Made by a program: the position numbers and the translations under genes
Assembly (NCBI GenBank): GCA_903837025.1
Contig: CAILTC010000659.1
Coordinates: 1 to 7,527, forward strand
Reading direction: 5' to 3'
Source of the DNA: an uncultured Bacteroidota bacterium
GTDB lineage: Bacteria; Bacteroidota; Bacteroidia; Flavobacteriales; Flavobacteriaceae
Length of the DNA: 7,527 nucleotides
Shown here: positions 1-7,030 of the stretch, one piece after another
Numbering within the stretch: the first letter of the stretch is position 1
Layout: each line of letters begins with the position of its first letter
Notes under the pieces: model-generated
Database searches by the model: none
What the model saw: only the letters and a program-made list of their open reading frames with translations
What the model was told of the DNA's origin: nothing

Positions 1-894
1 AGGCAAATCTCTTTGCGGATTTTTACATTCTTCTGCCGTTGTCGAGATGGAATCAAAACCAATAAAAGCAAAGAAAACAGAAGCTACACTTAACATTACA
101 CCGTGCACACCGTTCGGTGCAAATGGGGTCCAGTTTTCGGGTTTGATATAGAAAAAACCTCCTATAATAACCATGGCAATAACGGCTAGTTTAATAATCA
201 CCAAAATATTACTCGCATTCTTAGATTCTTTCATTCCAATATAAATCAAAGAAGTAATCGCCAAGGTAATTAAACCTGCAGGAAGATTAAAAATAATAGG
301 AATTCCACCTATAATTGGAGCATCTTGAAAAGCATGCGCAAGTTGTTGTATTGGAGAAGAAATAGTCGCTAATGTTCCACTTTGTGTTGCCTCCTGTACC
401 TGAAGATAGGCATCATGAGCAGAACCATAATCCACTGCTAACCACGAGGGCCAATGAATACCAAAGCCCGAAAGCATGGAGGTGAAATATTCCGACCATG
501 AAATCGCTACAACCATATTAGATACAGCATATTCTAAGATTAAAGCCCAACCAATAATCCATGCAAAAATTTCTCCCAAAGAAACATAAGCATAGGTATA
601 AGCACTCCCACTAATAGGAACAGTAGAAGCAAATTGTGCATAACAAAGAGCGGTAAACCCACAAGCAACTGCGGTAAAAATAAAAAGTAATACGACTGCG
701 GGACCTCCATTAAAACTGGCTCTACCTATAGTACTAAAGATACCTGCTCCAATAATGGCTGCAATCCCAAAAAATGTTAAATCTTTTACAGTTAACACTT
801 TAGCTAACGAATTATGTCCGTCGGCTTCGTTTTTTGCGACCTGTTTTAAAATGTCTTGAACAGACTTCTTTTTAAATAAACTTGAAAATGCCAT
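1..894 (-). CDS. APC-superfamily amino-acid permease, CAT/ApcT type (C-terminus outside window)
   Basis: Inner-membrane transporter, probably a proton-coupled amino-acid uptake system of the cationic amino acid transporter branch of the APC superfamily. The reading frame is open from the ATG at 894 (minus) to the window edge, giving 298 residues. Residues 1-36 form a polar cytoplasmic N-terminus. TM1 carries the unwound-helix motif GIAAIIGAGIF (43-53), the substrate-binding signature of APC carriers. A CAT-like stretch with CYAQFASTVPISGSAYTY (84-101) follows, then EIFAWIIGWALILEYAVSN. Near the cut end, FAFIGFDSISTTAEECKNPQ (275-294) is the classic CAT TM6 and following-loop motif. The family runs to roughly 450-600 residues, so about half is missing. 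The start is supported by an in-frame stop at 940-942 with no ATG between. The loop at about 152-200 is longer than I recall for the Geobacillus homologue ApcT. Family membership is firm; the transported amino acid is not determinable here. Confidence 0.93.
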   Translation of the reverse strand, partial: MAFSSLFKKKSVQDILKQVAKNEADGHNSLAKVLTVKDLTFFGIAAIIGAGIFSTIGRASFNGGPAVVLLFIFTAVACGFTALCYAQFASTVPISGSAYTYAYVSLGEIFAWIIGWALILEYAVSNMVVAISWSEYFTSMLSGFGIHWPSWLAVDYGSAHDAYLQVQEATQSGTLATISSPIQQLAHAFQDAPIIGGIPIIFNLPAGLITLAITSLIYIGMKESKNASNILVIIKLAVIAMVIIGGFFYIKPENWTPFAPNGVHGVMLSVASVFFAFIGFDSISTTAEECKNPQRDLP

Positions 895-916
895 ATTGTA
901 AATTTTATTATTAAAC

Positions 917-924
917 CAAATATA
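917..924 (-). promoter_or_regulatory. Bacteroidota-type -7 element for the permease gene
   Basis: On the minus strand this reads TATATTTG, a perfect match to the Bacteroidota TAnnTTTG element, 22 bp upstream of the permease ATG. This implies a very short leader. No TTG lies 17-23 bp further upstream; the nearest is only 11 bp away (936-938), so the -33 half is not supported. The expected -33 position falls inside the inverted repeat at 938-959, which may mean activator-dependent or repressed transcription. That last point is inference. Confidence 0.45.
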
Positions 925-937
925 TAAAACAATGTCA

Positions 938-959
938 ATTTATGTGGTTTTCCATAAAT
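938..959. repeat. Inverted repeat between the oxidase and permease genes (terminator or operator candidate)
   Basis: Perfect 7-bp arms ATTTATG (938-944) and CATAAAT (953-959) flank an 8-nt spacer. It lies 45 bp past the stop of the minus-strand oxidase gene and just upstream of the permease promoter. On the plus strand it is followed by a T-rich run (960-970), but no plus-strand gene precedes it. On the minus strand the downstream run is only moderately T-rich. It could be a weak terminator for the oxidase gene, an operator for the permease, or both. The stem is AT-rich and weak, so a transcriptional terminator is not certain. Confidence 0.4.
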
Positions 960-1003
960 ATTTTTATTTTAAACTTGTAAACTAAACCGAAAAAACAATC
1001 CCT

Positions 1004-3919
1004 TTATTTCAAACATTCTTTCAAAATTGTCACCGGATGCAAAGCTTTTCTATTAGTTCCATCAAAAATTTGATGGCGACAACTTGTTCCTGCAGCAGCG
1101 ATTGCCGTTTCGGCATCGGTTGCCCGTACTTTTGGGAATAACGTATCTTCGCCCATTTGCATACTCACCTCATAATGCTCTTTTTCGTAACCAAAAGACC
1201 CCGCCATTCCGCAACAACCCGAATTGTAAATCGTAACAGAATTGTTTTTTGGTAAATTCAACATCGCAAATGTAGCTTCAACAGAACTCAACGATTTTTG
1301 ATGACAATGGCCGTGAATTTTAATTAATTTTTCAACATCCGAGAATTGCTCCGAATAGATTTTTCCCGAAGTAATTTCTTTCTTAAAAAATTCTTCAATG
1401 GTAAGCACGTTTTTGGCTAATTTTCGAGCATTTTCTTTATCATCTGCCAATCGTAAATATTCATCTCTAAAGGTCAAAATTGCCGAAGGTTCAATCCCTA
1501 TTAACGGACAATCATCCGTTATATAATCCGAAAAAATACCAACATTTATATTTGCAATGGCTTTGGCTTCTTCCAGAAAACCTTTAGAAATAAAGGCTCG
1601 ACCGCTTTCTTCATGCTCAACTATTAGGACTTCATATCCTAATTTTGTCAATAATTCAAAGGCGTCAATTCCTACTGAAACATCATAATAATTCGTAAAT
1701 TCATCGCAAAAAAGATAGACTTTTCCATTGATATTGTCATTGCTATTGCCCTTGCCCTTGCTATTATTTTCGTACCATTTTCTAAAAGTGATTTTCGATA
1801 ATAAAGGAACTTCCCGTTTGGGTGCAATTCCCATAGCGTTTTTCACAAGAGATAAATTAACCATAAAATTGGTCATTCTTGGAAAAAGGCTTCCTAAACC
1901 ATTGATTTTCGCATTGAAGGCAAATATTTTATTTCGAATAGAAAAGCCATTTGCTTTTTGATATTGGTACAAAAACTCCGATTTAAGAGCCGCAACATCA
2001 ACATTACTCGGACATTCGCTTGCGCAGGCCTTACAACTCACACACAATTCAAAAACTTGATATAATTCCGCATGATCGAATTTATTGTCTTTTTCAGAAT
2101 GGGTCAAATATTCTCGTAGTGCATTGGCTCTAGCCCGAGTCGTATCTTTTTCGTTTCTGGTGGCGCGATAACTCGGGCATAAAGTACCACCTGCCGAAGG
2201 TAATTTTCTGCAATCGCCCGAACCATTGCATTTTTCGGCCAAGCGCAAAACGCCCATGCTATCCGAAAAATCCTGAATCGTCTGAATATCAGGTTCCACC
2301 CGACCCGCTTCTACCCGAAGATTTTCGTCCATTTTTGAGGTATTGACGATTTTACCAATATTCAAAATAGCATTGGGATCAAAAGCCGATTTGATTCGTT
2401 GCAGCAATTCGTAATTTTTATCGCCAATCATAAAAGGCAAAAACTCACCCCGAACGATTCCGTCACCGTGTTCCCCGCTCAAGGAGCCCCGATATTTTTT
2501 TACCAAATGCGCCACTTCGGTTGCGATGGTTCTAAAAAGAACGAGATCTTCTTTTTTCTTCAAATTCAAAACCGGACGCAAATGTATTTCGCCAGCCCCT
2601 GCATGCGCATAATAAATTGCATCTTGACCGTATTTTTTCATCATAGCGGCAAATTCGGCAATATAATTGGGTAAATCACTCAATTCTACTGCGGTATCTT
2701 CAATAGAATCGGCTGCTTTATCATCGCCAACGATACTTCCTAAAAGACCTAATCCTGCTTTTCGGAGTTCGATAATTTTATCAATATCATCGCCGTATAA
2801 TTTTATTACCGCATAACCAAAATTGTTCTTTTGTAAATCATCGACCAAAGCATTCGCTTGATTTTCGGCATCTTCCATCGAAACAGAAGCCACTTCAAAC
2901 ATCATAATAGCTTTAGGATTTCCTACTATAAAATGGCTGTTTTTGGCTTGTTCTCGGTTGGTTTTGGTACAATCCAAAATCGTGTCGTCCATCATTTCAC
3001 AAGTGTACAAACGATGCTTCATGGCAACCATAACAGCTTCTAAACTTTCTTGAATAGTCTCAAAATGCGCCACAACCATAATATTATTTGCAGGCTGAAC
3101 ATCATCTACTTTCAAGGTTATTTCGGTGGTAAAAGCCAATGTTCCTTCGCTTCCGCAAAGTAATTTTCCAAGATTTATGGTTGGTTCTGTTCCGGAAAAT
3201 AAGTCCGATTTTAATAATAAATCAACCGCATAACCAGTATTTCGTCTGTGAATTTCAGGCTTTGGAAACTGGGCAACAATTTCTTTTTGGGCTTCTGTAT
3301 TCGAAAGTTCCTCATAAATTGTTTTATAAATAGTGTTTTCAAGCGAATTCCCTTTTGTCTTTTCGATAAAATGGGCCGAAGAAATTTCGTTGAAAACTGC
3401 CGAAGAACCATCACTCAAAAGGGCTTTTATTTCGACTATTTTATCACGGGTAACTCCGTATCGAATAGATGTGGTTCCCGATGAATTGTTCCCGACCATT
3501 CCGCCAATCATACATCGATTGGAAGTAGAAGTATTAGGTCCAAAAAATAAGCCGTGCGGTTTTAAATATAAATTCAGTTCATCGCGAATAACTCCGGGTT
3601 GAACAGTAACTGTTTTTTTAGCAGCATCGAAAGAAATAATCTTAGTGAAATGTTTCGAAACATCAACGATAATACCACTTCCTACGGTTTGTCCAGCCAA
3701 TGAAGTTCCGGCAGTTCTTGGCGTAAGCGAAATTTTATTTTGGTTTGCAAATTCAATTAATTGGATAATATCCTCGTTATTTTTGGGAAAAGCAACCGCA
3801 ATTGGCCTAATTTTATAAGCTGAAGCATCTGTAGAATAAATTGTTTTATGGAGTTCATCAAATAAAAGTTCACCTTCTAGTGATTGGGATAATTGCTGTA
3901 ATTGAAGTGAGGTCAACAT
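1004..3919 (-). CDS. FAD-linked oxidase with Fe-S and CCG domains, YdiJ-like D-2-hydroxyacid (D-2-hydroxyglutarate) dehydrogenase
   Basis: Single-chain flavin and iron-sulfur dehydrogenase of 971 residues that probably oxidises a D-2-hydroxyacid and passes electrons through Fe-S centres to the respiratory chain. The N-terminal FAD_binding_4 (VAO/PCMH) domain spans about 35-175, with PRTAGTSLAGQ (67-77) and a glycine/serine-rich FAD loop at 127-155. The FAD-oxidase C-terminal domain spans about 275-525, with HAGAGEIHLRP (439-449) and SGEHGDG (481-487) for flavin and substrate. A ferredoxin-like domain has Cys 564, 570 and 581, then CVSCKACASECP (626-637). The C-terminal CCG-type domain has HGHCH (869-873), GCCG (901-904) and Cys947. 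Its first half lacks a CCG triad and reads ESGRAFISKGF, which resembles E. coli YdiJ (about 1,018 residues) more than GlpC or LutA. YdiJ has been described as a D-2-hydroxyglutarate dehydrogenase; D-lactate or another D-hydroxyacid remains possible. No signal peptide or membrane helix is seen, so it is probably cytoplasmic or peripheral. It is the first gene on its side of a divergent pair. Only imperfect -7-like sequences lie upstream (TTATTTTG at 3964-3971, GATTTTTG at 3943-3950, minus). Confidence 0.9.
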   Translation of the reverse strand: MLTSLQLQQLSQSLEGELLFDELHKTIYSTDASAYKIRPIAVAFPKNNEDIIQLIEFANQNKISLTPRTAGTSLAGQTVGSGIIVDVSKHFTKIISFDAAKKTVTVQPGVIRDELNLYLKPHGLFFGPNTSTSNRCMIGGMVGNNSSGTTSIRYGVTRDKIVEIKALLSDGSSAVFNEISSAHFIEKTKGNSLENTIYKTIYEELSNTEAQKEIVAQFPKPEIHRRNTGYAVDLLLKSDLFSGTEPTINLGKLLCGSEGTLAFTTEITLKVDDVQPANNIMVVAHFETIQESLEAVMVAMKHRLYTCEMMDDTILDCTKTNREQAKNSHFIVGNPKAIMMFEVASVSMEDAENQANALVDDLQKNNFGYAVIKLYGDDIDKIIELRKAGLGLLGSIVGDDKAADSIEDTAVELSDLPNYIAEFAAMMKKYGQDAIYYAHAGAGEIHLRPVLNLKKKEDLVLFRTIATEVAHLVKKYRGSLSGEHGDGIVRGEFLPFMIGDKNYELLQRIKSAFDPNAILNIGKIVNTSKMDENLRVEAGRVEPDIQTIQDFSDSMGVLRLAEKCNGSGDCRKLPSAGGTLCPSYRATRNEKDTTRARANALREYLTHSEKDNKFDHAELYQVFELCVSCKACASECPSNVDVAALKSEFLYQYQKANGFSIRNKIFAFNAKINGLGSLFPRMTNFMVNLSLVKNAMGIAPKREVPLLSKITFRKWYENNSKGKGNSNDNINGKVYLFCDEFTNYYDVSVGIDAFELLTKLGYEVLIVEHEESGRAFISKGFLEEAKAIANINVGIFSDYITDDCPLIGIEPSAILTFRDEYLRLADDKENARKLAKNVLTIEEFFKKEITSGKIYSEQFSDVEKLIKIHGHCHQKSLSSVEATFAMLNLPKNNSVTIYNSGCCGMAGSFGYEKEHYEVSMQMGEDTLFPKVRATDAETAIAAAGTSCRHQIFDGTNRKALHPVTILKECLK
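1727..1768. repeat. Imperfect hexanucleotide tandem repeat inside the oxidase gene
   Basis: Seven consecutive 6-bp units follow an (A/C)TTGNN pattern on the plus strand: ATTGAT, ATTGTC, ATTGCT, ATTGCC, CTTGCC, CTTGCT, then a degenerate ATTATT. Read on the coding strand they give a Gly/Lys/Asn/Ser/Asp linker (about residues 718-732, KGKGNSNDNING) between the Fe-S domain and the CCG domain. Unit gain or loss would change the linker by two residues without a frameshift. Confidence 0.7.
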
Positions 3920-3969
3920 GAATTGTATAATAATGTTAGTTGCAAAAATCGTTTTTGCTTAGACAAAAT

Positions 3970-3984
3970 AAATGTAATACATTT
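3970..3984. promoter_or_regulatory. 15-bp perfect palindrome in the divergent intergenic region (operator candidate)
   Basis: AAATGTA (3970-3976) and its exact reverse complement TACATTT (3978-3984) are separated by one base. It lies in the 215-bp gap between the divergent oxidase and anmK starts, 51 bp upstream of the oxidase ATG and overlapping a -7-like TTATTTTG (minus). Size, symmetry and placement suit a dimeric repressor site, but no regulator gene is in the window and AT-rich DNA yields such dyads by chance. Confidence 0.35.
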
Positions 3985-4048
3985 TGATACTAAGAAACAA
4001 GTTCCTGTTCAAAGAAATTAAATTCGGAAAATAATCCTTCAAAAAACG

Positions 4049-4082
4049 TTTCTCAATAAATGAAACAGGTTTAATATATTTG
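4049..4082 (+). promoter_or_regulatory. Bacteroidota-type promoter for anmK
   Basis: The -7 element TATATTTG (4075-4082) matches TAnnTTTG exactly and lies 52 bp before the anmK ATG. A weak -33 candidate, TTTC (4049-4052), precedes it by 22 bp and departs from the usual TTTG. Transcription would start near 4089, leaving a leader of about 45 nt with no Shine-Dalgarno sequence, as is usual in this phylum. Confidence 0.55.
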
Positions 4083-4134
4083 CGTCATAAAAGATTGATT
4101 TTCTAACGGTATTCCAATAAACAGCTTTCGCAAA

Positions 4135-5343
4135 ATGAATGCAAATATAGCTTCACTCTATAAAATTGCACAAAAATCATCCCGGATTATTGTGGGTTTA
4201 ATGTCTGGCACATCAATGGATGGACTTGATGTGGCCTTATGTAAAATATCGGATTCGGGCGAAAATACTAAAGTTGAATTGCTGCAATTTGATACTTTGG
4301 TTTTTTCTAATGAGGTAAAAACCGAAATTCAGAAAGTTTTTGCCAAGCCAAATATCGATTTCCAAACCCTTGTTTTATTAAATGAATGGATTGGCAATTT
4401 ACATGCCGACATGGTTTTAGAATGCCTGAAAAAATGGAATATTTCAACCGATCAAGTTGATTTAGTAGCCTCGCATGGCCAAACTGTTTTTCATGCGCCA
4501 AAAATTTCACACCAGCTAGAAAAGTATCCAAATGGCACTTTGCAAATTGGTGATGGTGATCATATTGCTGTAAAAACAGGAATTATCACCCTTTCCGATT
4601 TTAGACAAAAACACCTTGCAGCTGGTGGCGAAGGAGCGCCATTAGCGGTGTATGGTGATTATTTAATTTTTGGAAAGAAAGGCGAAAACCGAATTATGCT
4701 CAATATTGGAGGTATTTCAAATTTTACCTATTTACCCGAAAACGGCAATCCCGAAGAAGTTTTCGTAACCGATACAGGCGCTGGAAACACTTTAATCGAT
4801 GCTTTTATCAGACTTCATTTTCCCTATAAAAGTTATGACAAAGATGCCGAAATCGCAAAACAAGGAACGGTAAATCAATCCCTTTTAAAGGCGCTAAAAA
4901 CGAATAAATTCTTCAAAGATCCGTATCCAAAAACTACGGGGCCCGAACTTTTTAATATTGAATACGTTCGGAAAGCGCAAAAAGAAAGTGATACAGAAAC
5001 AATTTCTGTTCCTGATTTATTGGCTACATTAACCCGTTTTAGTGCTGAAACTATAGCCGACGCTATTCTATATACCATAAATACCACCCAATACGACAGA
5101 AATACTTTCACTGTTTATTTGTCAGGTGGTGGTACGCACAATCCATTATTAATAAGTTGGCTAAAAGAATTATTAGCTTGTAATTTCTTAACTACTGATG
5201 CAATAGGAATTTCTGGCGATGCCAAAGAAGCGGTATTATTTGCTGTTTTGGCCAATGAAACTGTTGCTGGCGGAAAAACAAATTTTGGTTCCCACCAAGG
5301 AATTCCATCGGTTTCTTTGGGAAAAATTTCATTTCCAAGCTAA
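4135..5343 (+). CDS. anmK: Anhydro-N-acetylmuramic acid kinase
   Basis: Cytoplasmic peptidoglycan-recycling kinase (EC 2.7.1.170) that opens the 1,6-anhydro ring of anhydroMurNAc and phosphorylates it with ATP, giving MurNAc-6-phosphate, the substrate of the MurQ etherase. At 402 residues it is slightly longer than E. coli AnmK (about 370). Family motifs appear in order: the nucleotide-binding loop GLMSGTSMDGLD (21-32), HGQTVFH (114-120), LQIGDGDHIA (136-145), DFRQKHLAAGGEGAPL (155-170), NIGGISN (190-196), DTGAGN (213-218), YDKDAE (234-239), PKTTGPELFN (265-274), SGGGTHNP (330-337) and GISGDAKEA (358-366). Asp213 in DTGAGN aligns with the catalytic Asp of characterised AnmK proteins. His160 stands where E. 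coli has Asp in DFRRRDIALGGQGAPL. The N-terminus has about 18 extra residues before the core. The start is the first ATG after a good promoter. The genes downstream encode a DigH-like hydrolase and an AmpG-like permease, which supports the recycling role. Confidence 0.96.
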   Translation: MNANIASLYKIAQKSSRIIVGLMSGTSMDGLDVALCKISDSGENTKVELLQFDTLVFSNEVKTEIQKVFAKPNIDFQTLVLLNEWIGNLHADMVLECLKKWNISTDQVDLVASHGQTVFHAPKISHQLEKYPNGTLQIGDGDHIAVKTGIITLSDFRQKHLAAGGEGAPLAVYGDYLIFGKKGENRIMLNIGGISNFTYLPENGNPEEVFVTDTGAGNTLIDAFIRLHFPYKSYDKDAEIAKQGTVNQSLLKALKTNKFFKDPYPKTTGPELFNIEYVRKAQKESDTETISVPDLLATLTRFSAETIADAILYTINTTQYDRNTFTVYLSGGGTHNPLLISWLKELLACNFLTTDAIGISGDAKEAVLFAVLANETVAGGKTNFGSHQGIPSVSLGKISFPS

Positions 5344-5426
5344 ATTAAAGGCTAAGAATTTTGTTTAAAAAGTGACAATGAAACATTTGGCAAAGAAATT
5401 GATCTAATAAATAAAGTAGCATTTTA

Positions 5427-5457
5427 TTGGATAAACTTCCCTAAAAAACTACTTTTG
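5427..5457 (+). promoter_or_regulatory. Bacteroidota-type promoter for the GHL10 hydrolase / AmpG-like operon
   Basis: A TTG at 5427-5429 and TACTTTTG at 5450-5457 are separated by 20 bp. This fits the Bacteroidota promoter pattern of TTG, 17-23 bp, TAnnTTTG on both halves. The -7 element is 25 bp upstream of the hydrolase ATG, so the leader would be about 20 nt. It suggests the hydrolase and the following permease can be transcribed independently of anmK. No clear terminator was seen between the anmK stop and this site, so read-through from anmK is also possible. Confidence 0.65.
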
Positions 5458-5482
5458 AATGCTTATTTAATTACCCATAAAA

Positions 5483-7030
5483 ATGATTAAAACTAAGACA
5501 TTATTGTCGCTGATTCCCCTTTTCATACTTACGTTTTTGAACTTAAATGCTCAGGAAAAAGCAACAAACCCTAAAAATGAATTTAGGGCGGTTTGGATTG
5601 CTACTGTAGCCAATATAGATTGGCCAAAGAGCAATATTGATGCTGTCGAAAAAGAAAAAGCAGATTATATTGAAATTTTAGACACCTACAAAAAACTGAA
5701 TTACAATGCTGTAATTGTCCAAATTCGCAGTGTTGGCGATGCGTTTTATCCTACTGAATTAGCGCCTTGGTCCCGCTACTTAACCGGAAAAGAAGGAAAA
5801 GCTCCAAATCCTTATTTCGACCCACTTGAATGGATGATTACCGAGGCGCATGCTCGTGGATTCGAATTTCATGCTTGGCTAAATCCTTATCGCGCCACAA
5901 TGGACTTAAAAACAGAAATACTTAGTCCAAAACATGATTTCTACAAGCATCCGGATTGGATGATAAAATACGGAGGGAAATACTATTACAACCCAGCATT
6001 ACCAGAAGTTCAAAATTATTTAGTTGCTGTGGTAGATGAAGTTGTTCGAAATTATGACATTGATGCCATCCATTTTGATGATTATTTTTATCCCTACAGA
6101 GTCGCCGGAGAAGTATTTAATGATGCCGCCTCTTATGCAAAATATGGCAATGGATTAAACTTAGAAGATTGGAGACGATCCAATGTAAATAATCTGGTAA
6201 AATGTGTTTCTTATTCTATAAAAAACAGCAAACCTTGGGTGCAATTTGGCATTAGCCCGTTTGGCGTTTGGCGCAATAAATCAGTCGATCCTAAAGGTTC
6301 TGACACAACAGCCGGGCAAACGAATTATGATGATTTATATGCAGATCCATTGGCTTGGATGGAAAATAGTTGGGTAGATTATATTGTTCCGCAATTGTAT
6401 TGGAGTTTGGATCATCCAAAAGCTTCGTACTCAAAACTGCTGAAATGGTGGTCTGAAAATTCAAAAAATACCGCGGTTTACATCGGAAATGGAACCTATA
6501 AAATAAATAGTGATTCGGATAAAAAATGGAACAATCCCTATGAAATTCCCAATCAAATTAACATCTCCAGAACGTATAAAAATGTTGGTGGAAATGTGTT
6601 TTTTAGTGCCAAATCTTTCGTGAATAAAAACAGGAATGTTGCTCAATTACTATTGGCAAATCAATACAAATATCCTGCACTTCCTTTCGTAGTTCCTAAT
6701 TCAAAAAAGACTTTATTCTATTGTCCAGAAATAAATAACATCTCAAAAGACACAATCAATTTGAGTTTTACTATCAAAAATCCAACAGATTGCAAAGTGC
6801 GTTATGTTATGGTTTATCGAGCCAAAAAGAACTTTGATAATGATGTAAATAATCCAAGTCAGATTATTCAAAAAATAAACGTAGCCCAAAAATGCGAAAC
6901 GATCACTGTAAATATGTCCGAGAAAACAACAGACGAAAATAACAGTTGTGCGATTACTTTTGTTGATTATTTTGGTAACGAAAGCGAACCCACAACGGTG
7001 AATTTGTCAACAAAAACCAAGGTAAATTAA
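5483..7030 (+). CDS. Secreted GHL10-family glycosyl hydrolase, DigH/YddW-like, with C-terminal beta-rich domain
   Basis: Exported protein of 515 residues. Residues 1-23 form a Sec signal peptide (KTK, then hydrophobic LLSLIPLFILTFL, then LNAQE) with likely cleavage after Ala23; no lipobox cysteine is present, so it should be soluble in the periplasm or secreted. The GHL10 (PF02638-type) TIM-barrel catalytic domain spans about 33-395. It opens with EFRAVWIATVANIDWP (33-48), followed by QIRSVGDAFYPTELAPWSRY (80-99), HAWLNPYRA (130-138), NPALPEVQNYL (170-180), DAIHFDDYFYPY (194-205), FGISPFGVWRN (255-265) and QLYWSLDHP (304-312). Asp199 and Asp200 in HFDDY are plausible active-site acids (inference). 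Residues about 405-515 look like a beta-sandwich (Fn3/Ig-like). E. coli DigH, a lipoprotein of this family, cuts peptide-free glycan strands of peptidoglycan. The flanking anmK and AmpG-like genes support the same kind of substrate here, although a different polysaccharide is possible. No Shine-Dalgarno sequence is present; the start is A-rich. Confidence 0.9.
   Translation: MIKTKTLLSLIPLFILTFLNLNAQEKATNPKNEFRAVWIATVANIDWPKSNIDAVEKEKADYIEILDTYKKLNYNAVIVQIRSVGDAFYPTELAPWSRYLTGKEGKAPNPYFDPLEWMITEAHARGFEFHAWLNPYRATMDLKTEILSPKHDFYKHPDWMIKYGGKYYYNPALPEVQNYLVAVVDEVVRNYDIDAIHFDDYFYPYRVAGEVFNDAASYAKYGNGLNLEDWRRSNVNNLVKCVSYSIKNSKPWVQFGISPFGVWRNKSVDPKGSDTTAGQTNYDDLYADPLAWMENSWVDYIVPQLYWSLDHPKASYSKLLKWWSENSKNTAVYIGNGTYKINSDSDKKWNNPYEIPNQINISRTYKNVGGNVFFSAKSFVNKNRNVAQLLLANQYKYPALPFVVPNSKKTLFYCPEINNISKDTINLSFTIKNPTDCKVRYVMVYRAKKNFDNDVNNPSQIIQKINVAQKCETITVNMSEKTTDENNSCAITFVDYFGNESEPTTVNLSTKTKVN

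Noticed and set aside
910..938. A classical sigma70 promoter (TTGACA, 17 bp, TTTAAT) as the permease promoter
   Set aside because: Bacteroidota primary sigma factors normally use TTG / TAnnTTTG, the region is AT-rich, and this pair would leave only about a 10-nt leader. Kept only as an observation, not as a feature.
3211..3414. Minus-strand open frame of 67 codons
   Set aside because: Lies inside the oxidase gene on the same strand in another frame; the oxidase frame has clear domain motifs throughout.
1728..3602. Several plus-strand open frames of 60-91 codons (1728-1961, 2399-2674, 2858-3043, 3139-3333, 3248-3484, 3333-3602)
   Set aside because: All lie antisense to the well-supported FAD-linked oxidase, overlap one another in different frames, and have compositions typical of shadow frames with no recognisable motif.
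4048..4066. GTTTC / GAAAC inverted repeat upstream of anmK
   Set aside because: Arms are only 5 bp with a 9-nt spacer in AT-rich DNA; easily due to chance.
4307..5111. Minus-strand open frames at 4307-4531 and 4875-5111
   Set aside because: Antisense to anmK, whose motifs are continuous across both stretches.
5344..5482. A terminator or small gene between anmK and the hydrolase gene
   Set aside because: No stable hairpin with a T-run and no convincing short reading frame; only the promoter at 5427-5457 is supportable.
6461..6646. Minus-strand open frame of 61 codons
   Set aside because: Antisense to the GHL10 hydrolase, with no supporting start context or motif.
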